Below, in pieces: positions 30,446-42,533 of a stretch of DNA of 64,000 bases. This DNA is from Trichaptum fuscoviolaceum (lineage: Eukaryota; Basidiomycota; Agaricomycetes; Hymenochaetales; Trichaptaceae), in the NCBI GenBank assembly GCA_910574455.1, contig CAJSYZ010000003.1, forward strand, positions 4,711,250 through 4,775,249, read 5' to 3'. Position numbers and translations under genes: made by a program. Positions within the stretch are counted from its first letter, which is position 1, and the number at the start of each line of letters is the position of its first letter. The notes under the pieces are model-generated. The model was not told the origin of the DNA, did not search any database, and worked only from the letters and a program-made list of their open reading frames with translations.

Positions 30446-33072
30446 TTATGGGGCTTGTTGGGTGATAGGTTTGCCACGAACCATGGCCCAGAGTCCTAAA
30501 GCAATGTGCGTGAGGGAATCCCAGCTCTCGTAAATAGGAAGGACGATGCAGCAAACACCACCAACAAGCGACCATATCTGAAGCCATAGTATCGTTAGAC
30601 AGACCAGCTTAACAGACTAAGGACTGACGCACCATAGCGACAACTATCCATGCAGTGAAGAAGCCCTCTGAATAGACATAGTTTGAGGCGCCGAGTGGGA
30701 TGGGTATAAGAACGGCAATGATTATTGTGTACACCGAACACCACCAAAAGGCCTTTTTAGCATCCGCGCGATCAGACTTTTCAATGACTTCGACATAGTC
30801 CGCTACAGCCAGTTCTGTCGACACTTCCGCAAGCGACGGGGACTTTGAACCCTTGGACGCCTTTTCAGCATCTGGTGTCTGCGTATCATCTTCCGTCTGT
30901 GCCGTAGGAAGCAAGTCGCCTTCTGTGTTCACCTGTCCAATAATTCTGACTGAAGAAAGGTGAGGAGCATAGTCAGTATAGAGATGGGAAGGAGTTAGAT
31001 ACTGTACGTACTATTACGAGTTCCACTAAAATCGTAGTTGTCTGGCTTTACCAGAGAAATGACAACCGTAATGAGGCCTCCTCCAAACAAGCTGACCATG
31101 CTGCCTGTGAGGGATGAGTAGCTGGAACTAAGATTTTTCAGGCTGAGAGAACCATAGTAGTAGTGGGAAACGAGAAGCCAGGACATGACAGCAAGTCCTG
31201 TGCCGCCAATAGACCCGGCAAAGATGGCTGGTCTATTTAGTTTTGGCCAAAGGACTGTGAGCATGACAGGGAAGACAGGTGCACCGACCACCGTTCCATA
31301 GAAATCTAAGATTAATTTAGTATGTCGTAGATCGCTAAAGAAAGGATCTTGGGGAAACTTACAGAACACGAAGTGCATATCGACACTACCCGCATTTAAA
31401 ATGACGGACCAGAGGGAGATCCAGATTCCCCAGGCTACCACAACAATATGCGCAACTTTGAGCATCTCGCGAGCGGTTGCTTTAGGGCGGATATATGTCT
31501 GAAAGCGATGGGAATGAGTGCAGACATTCGCAAAAAAGATGTGGAAATATCTTGCCCTATAGATATCGTAAGTGAAGATAGAGGACACAGAAATAAGCTG
31601 TGCAGAACAAGCAGATGTGACGGCCATGTACGACGAAATAAGCATAGCGATGGCACCCGACTTCCCGAGAAGCGCAACAGCCGCTGCAGGAGCAACAAGT
31701 CCGGCACCCTGCTGCGCTGCGCTGAGGGGGAGTGGGAAAGTCGGGAAAGCAGGATTCGTCTCTAAAGCTCGCGCTGACAGGCCCATTACAGATCCGAAGG
31801 CGAAGGGCACACTGAACCACGTGAGGCCAGCCATAACATATGCCTTGGTGGTGCCCTTGGGATTCGAGGCGATTGCACGTTGCCAATATGACTGATCCAA
31901 GAATACGGTGGCACAGCCCATCGTCACAGAGATCGCAGCATCTTGGAAAGGTATGTAAATCTCAAAAATGTCTTCTGTAAAGATGCTGCGGATTCGACGT
32001 ACAGATGAATCCGGGCTTCGAGTGGAAAGTGACATATGATCCATGAAGGTTTCCCGTTACTGGCTTGATTTCCGCCGCTTTCACCAGCAAAGCATAAAGT
32101 GCTGACGGGGACCCAATAAGCTCAGATGAACCACAAGCCTACAAGATTTGGTTAACAACTCGATTCAGGAGAATCATACCATGTACTCACTTTGAACATG
32201 AAGAGCCAGATGATGATGTAGATGATAGTCGTATGTATGTAATCTGACACAAACGTGCTGCGGAGACCGCCGACAATCACGAACGCAAAGATACCAACAG
32301 GGAGGAGCATCGTTGCTGCACGGATGTCCATACCTGTGAGCGCCGCGATGGATGCACTTCCGCCTAGGAGCAGAATGGCAGACACTAGCAAAGCAGTTAC
32401 AAGTGCATAAAACTACGAAAGCCACGTCAAGTCAATTCAATAGTATTTAACAACGTAAACAACTTCATACTGACCAGGAATAACAGATGTGCAGAGGTGC
32501 CGAATCGCACTTTGACGATTTCTAAGAATGTACGAGCACCATTTGCATTCTCTTTCACTTTTGATGCAACCACAGAAAAGAACATGAGCTGGACACTTTC
32601 ACTTATTTCAGCGAAGGAACAGGAAAAGAGCCACAAGCTTCACTTACGTCCCGCAGACGCCGTACCACCATCCACCGGCAACACCGAATTGATAGCAAAC
32701 TAGAGACGAAACCATGAGTGTTGCACTCCAAGTCCAGGCAGAAACCTGTGAGGCTCCATTAACTTTCTCTTTACTTCGATATTAACCGAATTGTTTTTCT
32801 CACAATTCCCGCGCAAACTAGACCGGGTCTGACACTACGACTGGCGCTGGAGAACTCCTCAGCTGTAGTGGAGACATAACAGTCAGTTTTTATAATATGA
32901 AAATATCAGAAATGATGCGGAGCTACATACTCTGGAACGGTGATATTGCTGTAAATTTCGATTGGAGCCAAGTCAAAGCAATCATAAGAATGGCAAACGC
33001 GAAGCCACCTCCTAGTATTATCCCATATCCCGATGACTGGGGAAGATAGGCGACGAATTCACCGTTTGCCAT
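30446..33072 (-). CDS. DUR3: DUR3-like urea/polyamine:proton symporter
   Basis: A sodium:solute symporter family protein (SSF) of the plasma membrane; fungal DUR3 imports urea and polyamines under nitrogen limitation. Many exons are read from the ATG at 33072 (MANGEFVAYLPQSSGYGIIL, first helix GGGFAFAILMIALTWLQ) through VASKVKENANGARTFLEIVK, the helix SAILLLGGSASIAALTGMDI, GGLRSTFVSDYIHTTIIYII, DQSYWQRAIASNPKGTTKAY (typical DUR3), VAPAAAVALLGKSGAIAMLI, ARYF followed by KATAREMLKVAHIVVVAW, HFVF, and FYGTVVGAPVFPVMLTVLWP. The C-terminal exons carry an acidic loop (TAQTEDDTQTPDAEKASKGS) and end ALGLWAMVRGKPITQQAP with a TAA at 30446. Around 13-15 membrane helices can be seen, as the family requires. 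It is on the same strand as the amidase 1.8 kb upstream, both of which could serve nitrogen acquisition. Confidence 0.88.
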
Positions 33073-34841
33073 GGCGAGCACACGAAAATTGCCAATATGC
33101 AAAGTTAGCGGATGCAAATGGACATCCCTCCCAGCGTCTTTATATAGTGGTGCAATGCAACAATATGCATGGACTATGAAGCTACGTGCATACGGCCAGG
33201 GAAATTGAGTGCTGCGTGAACTTGAAGGGTTCTCTGTTTTCAAATCATGATCAGGGACAACCTCTACATATTGGTAAATGGACGTACCAATTGTTTCGGA
33301 ATGTTCCATCCTCAACTAACTTGGTTAGACTTGGTATACGATGAATACTTCCGCAAAATCATATCTGATTCCCTTTTGAAAGCCATAGGAAAGGTAAGAT
33401 GAGGTACAGTAGAACGCTGTGTAAATGTGCATTCTCCGTGTTCTAGACGTAGTCGGTGCCTAGGAATCGGTCTGACTGCAATCAATAATTACTATCTGGT
33501 TGTTGTCGGAGTTTCTTTTTCCAAAAACTCGAAGTTGAAGGATCTGCGAGTTTAATCAGTGAGTAAGCTCGCGCCACAATGGATCAAACAATTTCAAAAC
33601 GCATGGCCACAAGCTAATTATCTCGCCAAGTTGTTTGCGAGGCCTCATCCTCGTTGGTCGGAGATATTCATTAGTATAGATTGCGAAACGATTGCTCACA
33701 ATTAAGATCGTTTCTTGAGTCCGAAACACTCTTGTAGTCGAGAACAGCTAAGTTATTTCCCTGTCCGACCTTGTGCATAGCACCGCATTTGCGACGCCGA
33801 TTGGCCCTTCTCTGAGTTCATGGTACATTTGCAATTGCACTTTTAATGTGGCACCGAGGATCCTCGAGGCGTAGCGCTTCAAATGCGGGAACTCCTATTC
33901 ATTGAAGAACTAAGTCAAGTCTTGCGCCATGAATGTCGTTCGAGTTTGCTTCAGTCTCGGCAACTACAATTTTATCTCAGTAAGGCTTATGACAGGAGCA
34001 AACAATTGAGTTCACCCAGGTGTAATTTATAACAGAAAGGACACCACATACAGGTTGCAAATTCTACTCACATTCTAGGTCCGTGCCAATGCCGTGCAAG
34101 CGCAAGCCTGTGAAGGAGCGGATGCAAAATTCTCCTGTGAGATTATAGAAGAGTCGGAGTTACTCGACTCGCCTCCGTTGATCATTTGTCAAATTAAGAG
34201 TGGATGACCTAAAAGTACCGAGAGTGGTACGAATAGCGAGTAGAGGCGTTCAAGTTGGCAATAAAGATCGTAATTGAACCAGCTCTGATATCATCAGTGG
34301 ATAGTTTATCGATTTGGTCCTATAAGTTGATATCATGATAAGCTGCGGCGAATGAGACCGTGTACGTCGTGTTGTGCATACAGCTAATTGTTAATGACCA
34401 CTCACATTATGGTATTGTCGGTTCTAAATGATGCATGAGGCATGAAATATTTAGTGGTGGTAGCTGATGAAGAGCGATTAAGATGAATACCATGTCGTTG
34501 AAGTTGAACTTCAAGTTAGTTTTCACAACATTCCTCCCACGGTTCTGAGTCGGAGGAGGCCGAGGCATCATCCGGGCCAATGGGGACAGCTTGCCAGTGA
34601 GCCAGAGAGTACTATTGTAATACTGTACTAAGTATAAGTACCACTTCAAGTTGAGGGTAAGATTGCACTATTTGCTACAATAATAGCAAACTCAATGAAC
34701 TACAGGATCTACAACTTTATCACAAAAACGTCAATTACGTCACAAAGTAACTGAACTTGAGAAGTCCATTGCGAGAGATCACAAGATGTTTTAACAGAAA
34801 CTGATGTAAGTGGAAATTAAAGGGCAGAGGAGCTGAACGAC
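33073..34841. other. Intergenic region with motif TTCAAGTTGAA
   Basis: About 1.77 kb between DUR3 and the amidase. No gene is seen. It holds two AACTTCAAG-type motifs, including a near-perfect palindrome at 34499-34515 (TTGAAGTT, one base, AACTTCAA) and another copy at 34643. The DUR3 promoter is at its left end; I see GATA-type cores there but cannot tell which act. Confidence 0.45.
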
Positions 34842-37259
34842 TTAAAATGCTGTGCGACCAGTCTTGGTAGTCTGGACGATACCCTTGTCGGCAAGCGCGC
34901 CAACAAGGTCCAAGAGCATGAAGTCGCAGTTGCTGTGAGCCACCAAACCGATCATCACCGGGAGGTATTCCGTGACACCTGTAAAGTTCGATTGGAACGG
35001 AATTTGCCCAACTATACGATGTCCAATGGTCAGATTCCTGATTTCTTTGTAACAAAAGCAGTCAACATACCAGGAACCACAACCTCCGGGGCGTGCGCAA
35101 ACCCTGCAACCATGAGGTCGGAGAAGCCCAGAGGCAAGCTTGGCCCAGTCCAGTAGGTTTCGCGAGAGTTGAACACCCCGGCATTTATCCTAGAATCGGA
35201 GCGGGGAAGATTATCATTATCAAAGAACCGGTATGCAGCGATTCAGTCACTCACGGATACATGAAAATGGTCTTCGAGCAGGACTTCGAATCCGAGGGCA
35301 TGACGTAGCTCTTCGACCAGGTCTCAAAAGTCTCCCGGTTCTTGACCTCTTGTGAGTAGTTCGCAGCACCCTGAGAGATACCATACTTCCAGCGATACAG
35401 AACGGACGGGTTAATGTGTGGCTGACGACCACCATTCTTGGCTTCGTAGTCAGTGAAGAGCTTGCTGCCCACAGTCTCCCATTGATGGTACGCAACGAGG
35501 GTCGCGTACGTCTGACGGTTCCGAAACATTTAGCATAGCAATGCAAACAGCAGAAATTACAGTATCGTACCTGATTGAAGAAAGTCAAAGCCGAAGTATT
35601 TTTGATACCGGACTCGTTCCACTGTGCGGTGACACTGAAGTTGGAGACAGTCGCGCCTAGATAGTTCTGGAGCTTGCTGATGAACTTGTCGTAGAGCTCC
35701 AAAGCAGGAGCAGAAACGGTCTCAAATCCCGTAGACTTCAGCAGAGTCTTGGGGAAAGACGGGTATGACTTAAACGTCGGGTTCTTGGCATACCATGCCT
35801 TACCGAAGGACTTGAACAGCTTCGGGTCACGGCACATCTGTGGTAAGAGGGTGAAGTAAGAATTAACAAGCATGTCCTCCAATGCAACGCATTACAACGC
35901 ACATATCCTGCAGTGTCCAGAACGTCGCTCAATGGCATGACATTCGTGAGGTCAATTGCACCGACCGAAGGTCGAATACCATATAAGCCGTTCACACTCG
36001 CAGGCAAGCGAACTGATCCACCAGTATCGGAACCGATACCAACGTCAAGCCAGTCGTGGGCGCCTGTGCTCGTTCCGGCTCCAGTCGACGAGCCAGACGG
36101 CGAGGTCATCATGTCTCCACGAGCAGTAAACGGGGCATGGTAGTCAACCCAATCCGAAGTCGGACGATCGCCGTTGGCAAATTGCACGGTCTTCGTCGTA
36201 CCGACAATGTCGGCTCCCAGCTCGATGAGACGAGAGATAGCCGGGCCAGTGGCATTTTGTGTGCCATAGGTTTCATAGTATGCTCGGTTGCCGCAAGAGG
36301 CAGTGATTCCCTCGACTATGTAGAGATCGAATATGAGCGTAACTGTCGAAAAGTAGAGGGAAAAGCTCTGTGCTCACGGAAATAAATGTCCTTTACGGTA
36401 ACACGTACTCCAGCAAGCGGGTACTTTGACTTGTCCAAGGACGCTGCATAGATCTTCGATGGAACCCCGATGTACGGTGACGAATCAGTGTCACCAGTCG
36501 CAGAGATCACAGCAAAGGATCCATTCTTCAGAGGATAGATGGATTTGAAGAACGACTAAAAACAATTAAGTTGGTTGGAGAATCGTACAAAAAATTAGCG
36601 CGTACCTGTGTCGGATCATAGTGAAGTTTATACGGTTTGTAGACACCGGGTGTTCCACTAGCATCCTTCGAGATAACATAAGGGCCAGAGGCAACCTAAG
36701 GAGAATATCAGACAGAAGAATAAACGACTTTTAAGATAGTAACTCACATCAAGTCCAGAGACTATCGACACTGAAAGGCTCTTCGGATACGAGTAAGAGC
36801 CAATTCCTTGGAAGATTACCTTCTCTACACCTAACCCAGAGAGGTAGGACGCCGCCGAGGTTGATACCGTCGAATGCCCCTTTCCTGAGTACACAATTGC
36901 AATCCCTAGAAACAGAGTTGAGTCACAGAAATAAAAAAAGAGAAAAGAGTTGACGCACCGCGTAAGAAAGACTCAGAGTAAACGTCATCAGACTTGAAGC
37001 CTACAATGGCACTCTTGATCGTCTCGCTCGTGATCTTCGAATCGCTGGTGACAATGACGGTGATCGGGAGTGCTTCAGTGGACAAAGAGCCTTTGAAAGG
37101 GGCAATTGACTCGCTGGGCAAATAGAACTGTGTCCCGTCAATGCTCAGCGTACGCGAGATGGCAACGGAAGACCAGGCATTAGCGACACCGCCAAAGGAA
37201 GCAAGAGCAGCGAACACGCTTGTAGCGAGCAAGGAAAAGACAGGACGAAGTGCAACCAT
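34842..37259 (-). CDS. Secreted amidase (amidase-signature family)
   Basis: Hydrolyses amide bonds in small molecules. The start at 37259 gives a signal peptide ([20 protein letters not shown], cleavage near GVANA). An N-terminal domain follows ([17 protein letters not shown] to [12 protein letters not shown] and IAIVYSGKG), of the kind seen ahead of the amidase domain in many fungal secreted amidases. The amidase core includes the catalytic lysine in [11 protein letters not shown], the two serines in [10 protein letters not shown] and SDTGGSVR (Ser-cisSer-Lys triad), and [20 protein letters not shown]. The C-terminal exon ends [24 protein letters not shown] with the TAA at 34842. About 650-680 residues after splicing of roughly ten introns. 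The substrate is unknown; the family ranges from plant-derived amides to peptides. Confidence 0.85.
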
Positions 37260-40244
37260 TTCGAACCGTTGGCAAGTCCAAGAGGTTTAACGTGACCAGA
37301 CCTACAGACATAGAGCACATTTTTTGACAGTTTTATACGACTTGAGGTGGCTGTAATTGAGTGAAAGTCGGCCGAGCGAGGCTTGCATGCTGATAAGGAA
37401 AAGAACAGATATAGGGCTGACTGGCCGAGAAGTGCACGAACGCGTATGCAGCCCGTCCTTTGGCTGCACGTTCGCACCGATCATACCATCCAAAAAGGCA
37501 ACCGCAAATCCGCCACAACCTTTACCAGGAGCCTTATCGCGGGGAAGTCAGATCTGAAGATCCCGCAATATGATGGTGCTCACTGATCGGAAAATCCGGT
37601 ACAGCCGCCAGAAGACGAATTTTTAACCTGCTTGGGCCAACATCCGAGACCTCCGAAAACATCCCTTCTGTATCATATAGCTGTAAGCATCAGACATTCA
37701 GGAGGTCATAAGGATAGTATAGCGGCATGGACGTACGAGGAGACATAATCCTCATATAATCTTGTCCGTTGGATGTTCTTAGAGCAACGACGAATCTCAG
37801 AGTCGCGTACAACAGGAGATTGCGATCGAGTAGTAAAATGGAACATATGCGTTCTCTAAAGTCAAAGATAGAGGCCAAATCGAATGTACGTGGACTGACT
37901 TTCAGATAAGATCAACACGTGAAGCAAAATTGTCATGCACTGGCATCCGAAGAGTCTCTTACTGTACATCCGAAGACACCGAGAGCAACTGCATCACTAT
38001 ATGTCTTCATCTCTATCCATATCCAGGATGCACCTCGGAAAGGAGGTCGAACGAGAAACGAAGTCTCAAACTGTCAAGACATTAAGTAGACGATTCCAAA
38101 GTCTTAGGCAATCTTTGTCATCGTCTATGAGTTCATTGTCTCCTGCGATCTATTGCCTTGTGGAAGGTTGGGTTAAACATGTACACCAAAGATGGGTTAT
38201 CGATGACATACTGGGACAGCACTGGCATGCAAGGCCCGATTCACTGAGCGGTTAGGACTATCGTAGCCCATGACTCGGGGAGCGACTCGAGCATAAAGCA
38301 AAAACATATTGTTCTCTGCCTGAAAAAACATATAAGTGAGTTTGTTTATCAAAGCACGAGTATCAAGCCAATACGCACTCAAAAACAGCGTCGCCGCATG
38401 CAGCAATACATGTAGTATTGATTATGTCTCTCTCAGGCTACCGCATCTGTAGTCTACTGCCGCCTCTCATTCGCTCGAAGGCTATGTTTGTCGCATAGAG
38501 TAAGTATTTGTTGGCATCGAGAAGAAGAGTTACTGGAAGGGCCACGCGGTGACTCGGATGTCCTATGGGATTTGCTTAAAAATATGCTAGTTACCACAAC
38601 TTTGATAATAACTCTCTCTTAGTCGTGCTATCCCTGCTGATTCTTCCAGAAGTGATACGCTGAGTTGAAAATTCCTGGACAGGCTTTCCGGCTCTGGACT
38701 CCCGACAGTTGAGATATGTTTCAGAGCGCCTCATGAAATGAGGAAGGGCATGTGCAGAGAAGATTTCTCGCTGTACGCGTCGTAGTAATGTGTGGTGAGT
38801 ATGAACGCAAGTTCTCTGAAACTAGACGCGTTTGGCGGGCACTGACCGTGACTGACACGTGGTAGCACCGTGACACTGCGTGACAGAATCTCAAAGTCAC
38901 AGCTCGACTCGGAGCGTAACGCATCTAGCCCGACTCGAGCTCGTCGGACCCGCGGACCGGGCCGTACAAATACTAAACACTACCACACAGGGATCACCAC
39001 CGGCAACTTGAAGTCCGACTCGCCTGCTTTTAAGGACAACTCAATCTCCATTATAATGAGTATATAGTCAAAAGATTCGCATCAGAAGGATAAGTCTCGC
39101 TGTGTCACTCAGACTACACTCTGCCTTCAAAGGATGGCATCTGCTGTAAGTTGAGAACGTTTCCCGGAATTCAGAAATGAATCCCGGCTGTGCCAGCGTT
39201 CTTACCATAAACTTGGAGAATGGTGAATGTCTTCGGATTAGTTTTTCTTTGGCACAAGACAATCCCTCTTGTGATACCAATCTACGATATTAGATAGGTG
39301 AAATCCGGACTGATTAATGGTAGAGTTTAGCATTAACTTCTGATCCTCGTTCGACGTGAAACCAAAGGAACAAGGTCAAGGTCTAAACGTTTCTCACGAT
39401 ATTGAAGCTGTAGCCTTGGTATTCGCTACCAGACGAAAGATGGCGCTCCTGACATACTGACATTAGACATTGACACATTGAATCAGGTAACTTGTTGAGA
39501 ACATCAAGTCGGATAAAAACACTCTTTTTCCCTCTGACATTTGGGCATGCATGCGGACGTGTTCTTACTTTAGTACTCGAAGTGTGATCCGACAACTTAA
39601 ATCGTGGTATACATATATTTGTGCGAATGTACCTGTAAAAATATGTAGAATGATTCGACGACCGGATCGGGAAAATAGACAACGTACTGTACATTTCTTG
39701 GAACCTGTGCCCTTGATTCCGAGCGCAGAAGAAGGCGCAGTTGAGCAAATCTCTTCTCTGATGTCGAAGGGATTTACCTACCAATCAATCTGCCAGACTC
39801 AGTGCAAACACCGTTGTTGGCCGAGAGGCAGAGACAACCAATTGCTTCCACCAACGGTGCAAGTTTGAGTCCGTGCTTATGTAATTTAATACTGACATAC
39901 TATTTCCCGATCTGTCATAGTAACATGAGTCTATTGAAGGCACATTACTTCCCCTGGGCCTTTCGACTGTGATCTGTGATCATATCTGCCATAGGAAGAT
40001 CCCATGTTCGCTCCCGCCTTTAAGCCCTCCATAACGACAGCAACGACCAGCTCTATCTGAACGACACGAGTCTTTCTTTCCCACCCACCACCACCTTCAC
40101 AGCAGCCGGCCAGCACGGTGCATAGCTGCGCGCTGAACAGCCCCACAACTTGAAGAAGTCTGGCTACACTCGGCGCAACAGCTTTACGAGGAATTAGGTT
40201 TCCTTGGTTGTATCACTCCAGGGCGGCTATCGTTAGCGTCCAAT
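37260..40244. other. Long intergenic region
   Basis: About 3 kb with no supported gene. The amidase promoter is at the left. A minus-strand opening at 38197-38406 has hydrophobic character but no family resemblance. The AACTTGAAG motif occurs at about 39007 and 40147. No repeats or RNA gene were seen. Confidence 0.4.
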
Positions 40245-42059
40245 TTGACGGGTCCGGAGGAGGGTAGATTCGAGGTCCAGAGCTGGCATATTCAGTCGCA
40301 GCGATACAAAGCTACGAAGCTTTTTTCGCTGGGACGCGAACTGACCTTTTCTCGGTCTACAATGCAGCTGTATAGTTGGAAGGAATCACCTGGCCTCGAT
40401 ATCACTAATGAGCTCGCTGCGCAGGGCTTGTGGCAGGGGAGGTTATGTACAGGTGCGAAGCTCTCGGTCCTGAAAGTGCAACCTCCAGATGCTAAAGCTG
40501 TTTATTCCACAAGCTTCTGCATCCTCGATTATGCTTTGGGAGCATCGTGCGTCATATATTCTGTCTTATATCAACCTTTATTCACTCTCGGAGCAGTCAT
40601 AACATTTGGCGACGAAGTGCGGCTAATATGGGTATGCACTTTGTTAAGCATTGCAATTCGGGCTGGTCCTTACTTGTCCTCAGAAATCCCACTGGTCGGC
40701 GGGTAAAATATTGTTCCTCCTGGTTCGTCGTCATTATGTTCCTTTGCCATCAGGTTGCTAACGCCTCAACATTTCAGAGCCGATATTATAATATCTTCAC
40801 GATTGTGTGAGCTGATACTCAAGAAGCGTCCGCCGCTGATATTAATAACTGACCGCATGCTCTGGGTTAGATTTAATACTTGCAGTAAGTTTTGCACCGT
40901 AGACTTAGACTTTATCATAAGCTCATTTTTACTGTTAGTCCTCTATTCCGCTACTCTATCGGTTCGACTGTTCGTCTTCATATTATTTTCCTGAAGGCTA
41001 CTCTGATCAAGCATCTCAGATGTTTCGCTTGGCTTCGATGGCAAGCTGTCTCTGGTATCTTCGTTTACGGTATCACAGAAAGTACGTCCTGCTTAATTCA
41101 CACCCCACCGATGTGACAGATTTTTATGATTTGTTTTAGTTATTTTGATGCTTCGGCTCTACGCGATGTTCGCAAAGAGCAAAAAACTTCTCGCACTTAT
41201 CATACCGGGCTTTAGCGCGGTTATTATCGCCGAGATTGTTATTCTCGTGCTCTCTACTCGTGCCCAAATAGGTCTGTGCCTTTTCACCGACGTAATTCGT
41301 CTATTAAACTTCAATGCCATTCAGGTCCGGTCAATGCGGACCCCCATGCGATTATCTCTATGGAAGCGTGTATTCTGACGGACACCTGGCGGCTCTCGTA
41401 CCTCTACTGGATCCCGTTCCTGTCATTCGAAACGTTCCTCTTCACGCTTGCCCTCGTTAAAGGCTACCAGTCATACTTCAACCACGAACTAAGCTTCAAG
41501 GGTTCCATGGCCGTCAAGGCTCTGGAAGTCCTTATTCGGGACTCTATATTATACTTTATGCTGTAGGCGACCGATCTTCTCGGGGTTGACCATGTGTATT
41601 GATTTGACCCTGCAGGATATTCGCCGTGTATCTGACGAACACGTTGGCCTGGGTCATTGACGGGGTAAGCGCCCTTCCGATCAGTGCGACAAGCTTAAAC
41701 TAACTGCCTGCATATGCTTTCCGCAGGGACGCATCGGAGAGATCCCTGTCGCGTTCTGCGTTGCAGTCTCAACGGTTATGGCCCAACGGCTTCTTCTGAA
41801 TATTCGTTCTAACTTTGAAAAGCGACAAGCCGGAGGAGTGTATGCTGGGGACGAGTCCGACTCCTTCCGCATGAGCACCCTTGTCTGCGACGACATTATT
41901 GCAAGCGAGGCGGGCGAACCACGGGCCTCGAACGTGGGGATGAACACGATGGTCAGCGAGACGACGGCTGTCGGCGGAACGTCAATGTACGCAGTAAGCT
42001 ACGGCGCGGGGCCAAGCACTTCTCCTGTGTCACCCATCTCTTATGAAGACCTGAAGTGA
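40245..42059 (+). CDS. DUF6533-type seven-helix membrane protein
   Basis: This is a family greatly expanded in Agaricomycetes, of GPCR-like topology but unknown function. The N-terminal DUF6533 region is split by introns: TFGDEVRLIW, then KSHWSAGKILFLL, an intron with a CTAAC branch site, SRYYNIFTIV and FNTC. The membrane core follows: CFAWLRWQAVSGIFVYGIT, MLRLYAMFAKSKKLLALIIP GF, a loop with HAIISMEACILTD, then LSYLYWIPFLSFETFLFTLA, LIRDSILYFM, IFAVYLTNTLAWVIDG and VAFCVAVSTVMAQRLLLNIR, the usual final helix and basic juxtamembrane motif. The cytoplasmic tail is Ser/Gly-rich and ends SPISYEDLK. The start is uncertain: 40245 and 40362 are both in-frame ATGs, and the first exon's predicted residues before FCILDYALGASC are unusual for the family. 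One intron between the second and third helices could not be fixed. Confidence 0.75.
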
Positions 42060-42533
42060 TGATATCTACTTCTGGCTATTTTTGTTAGTGTATTTTTTGT
42101 TGTTTAATTAGTCCTGTATGTTGTACGATAGTTACCTTAGAGGTAGAAGATGTAAAAAATACGGGATGCTAAGAATGATAATAATTCACAAGATAGTGGA
42201 AAATTGAAGATGGATGAAGTTTGATGATGGAGGGTAATGAAGACCTGCGAAGTTTGAGAGCGCACAATATCTTTGTGCACTTCAAGTTCGAGTTCTAAAT
42301 TTTGAAGTTGAAGTTGCCATTTACGGCTGCCAGTGTGCCTGTCCGAGTCGTCACGACTCACCCTCACTTGATTCTTGGGGCACGCCCCACACGCGCCATA
42401 GCCGCGACAGCCAGTGGACGCGTCGAAGTTCCGCCTATGGACGCCCTTGCCTCGCTCAACGGCTTACCGAATAGAGCAACAAACAACTAGACTCTTCAAG
42501 TACCTATCTCGTTCTGCATGAGGGCGGAAGACA

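Noticed and set aside
30446..37259. DUR3 plus amidase as a nitrogen-assimilation gene cluster
   Set aside because: Only adjacency on one strand supports it, with 1.8 kb between them and no shared motif that I can verify; kept as an inference in the summary.
38197..38406. Hydrophobic minus-strand frame as a receptor fragment
   Set aside because: No neighbouring exon, no DUF6533 or GPCR signature; composition alone is insufficient.
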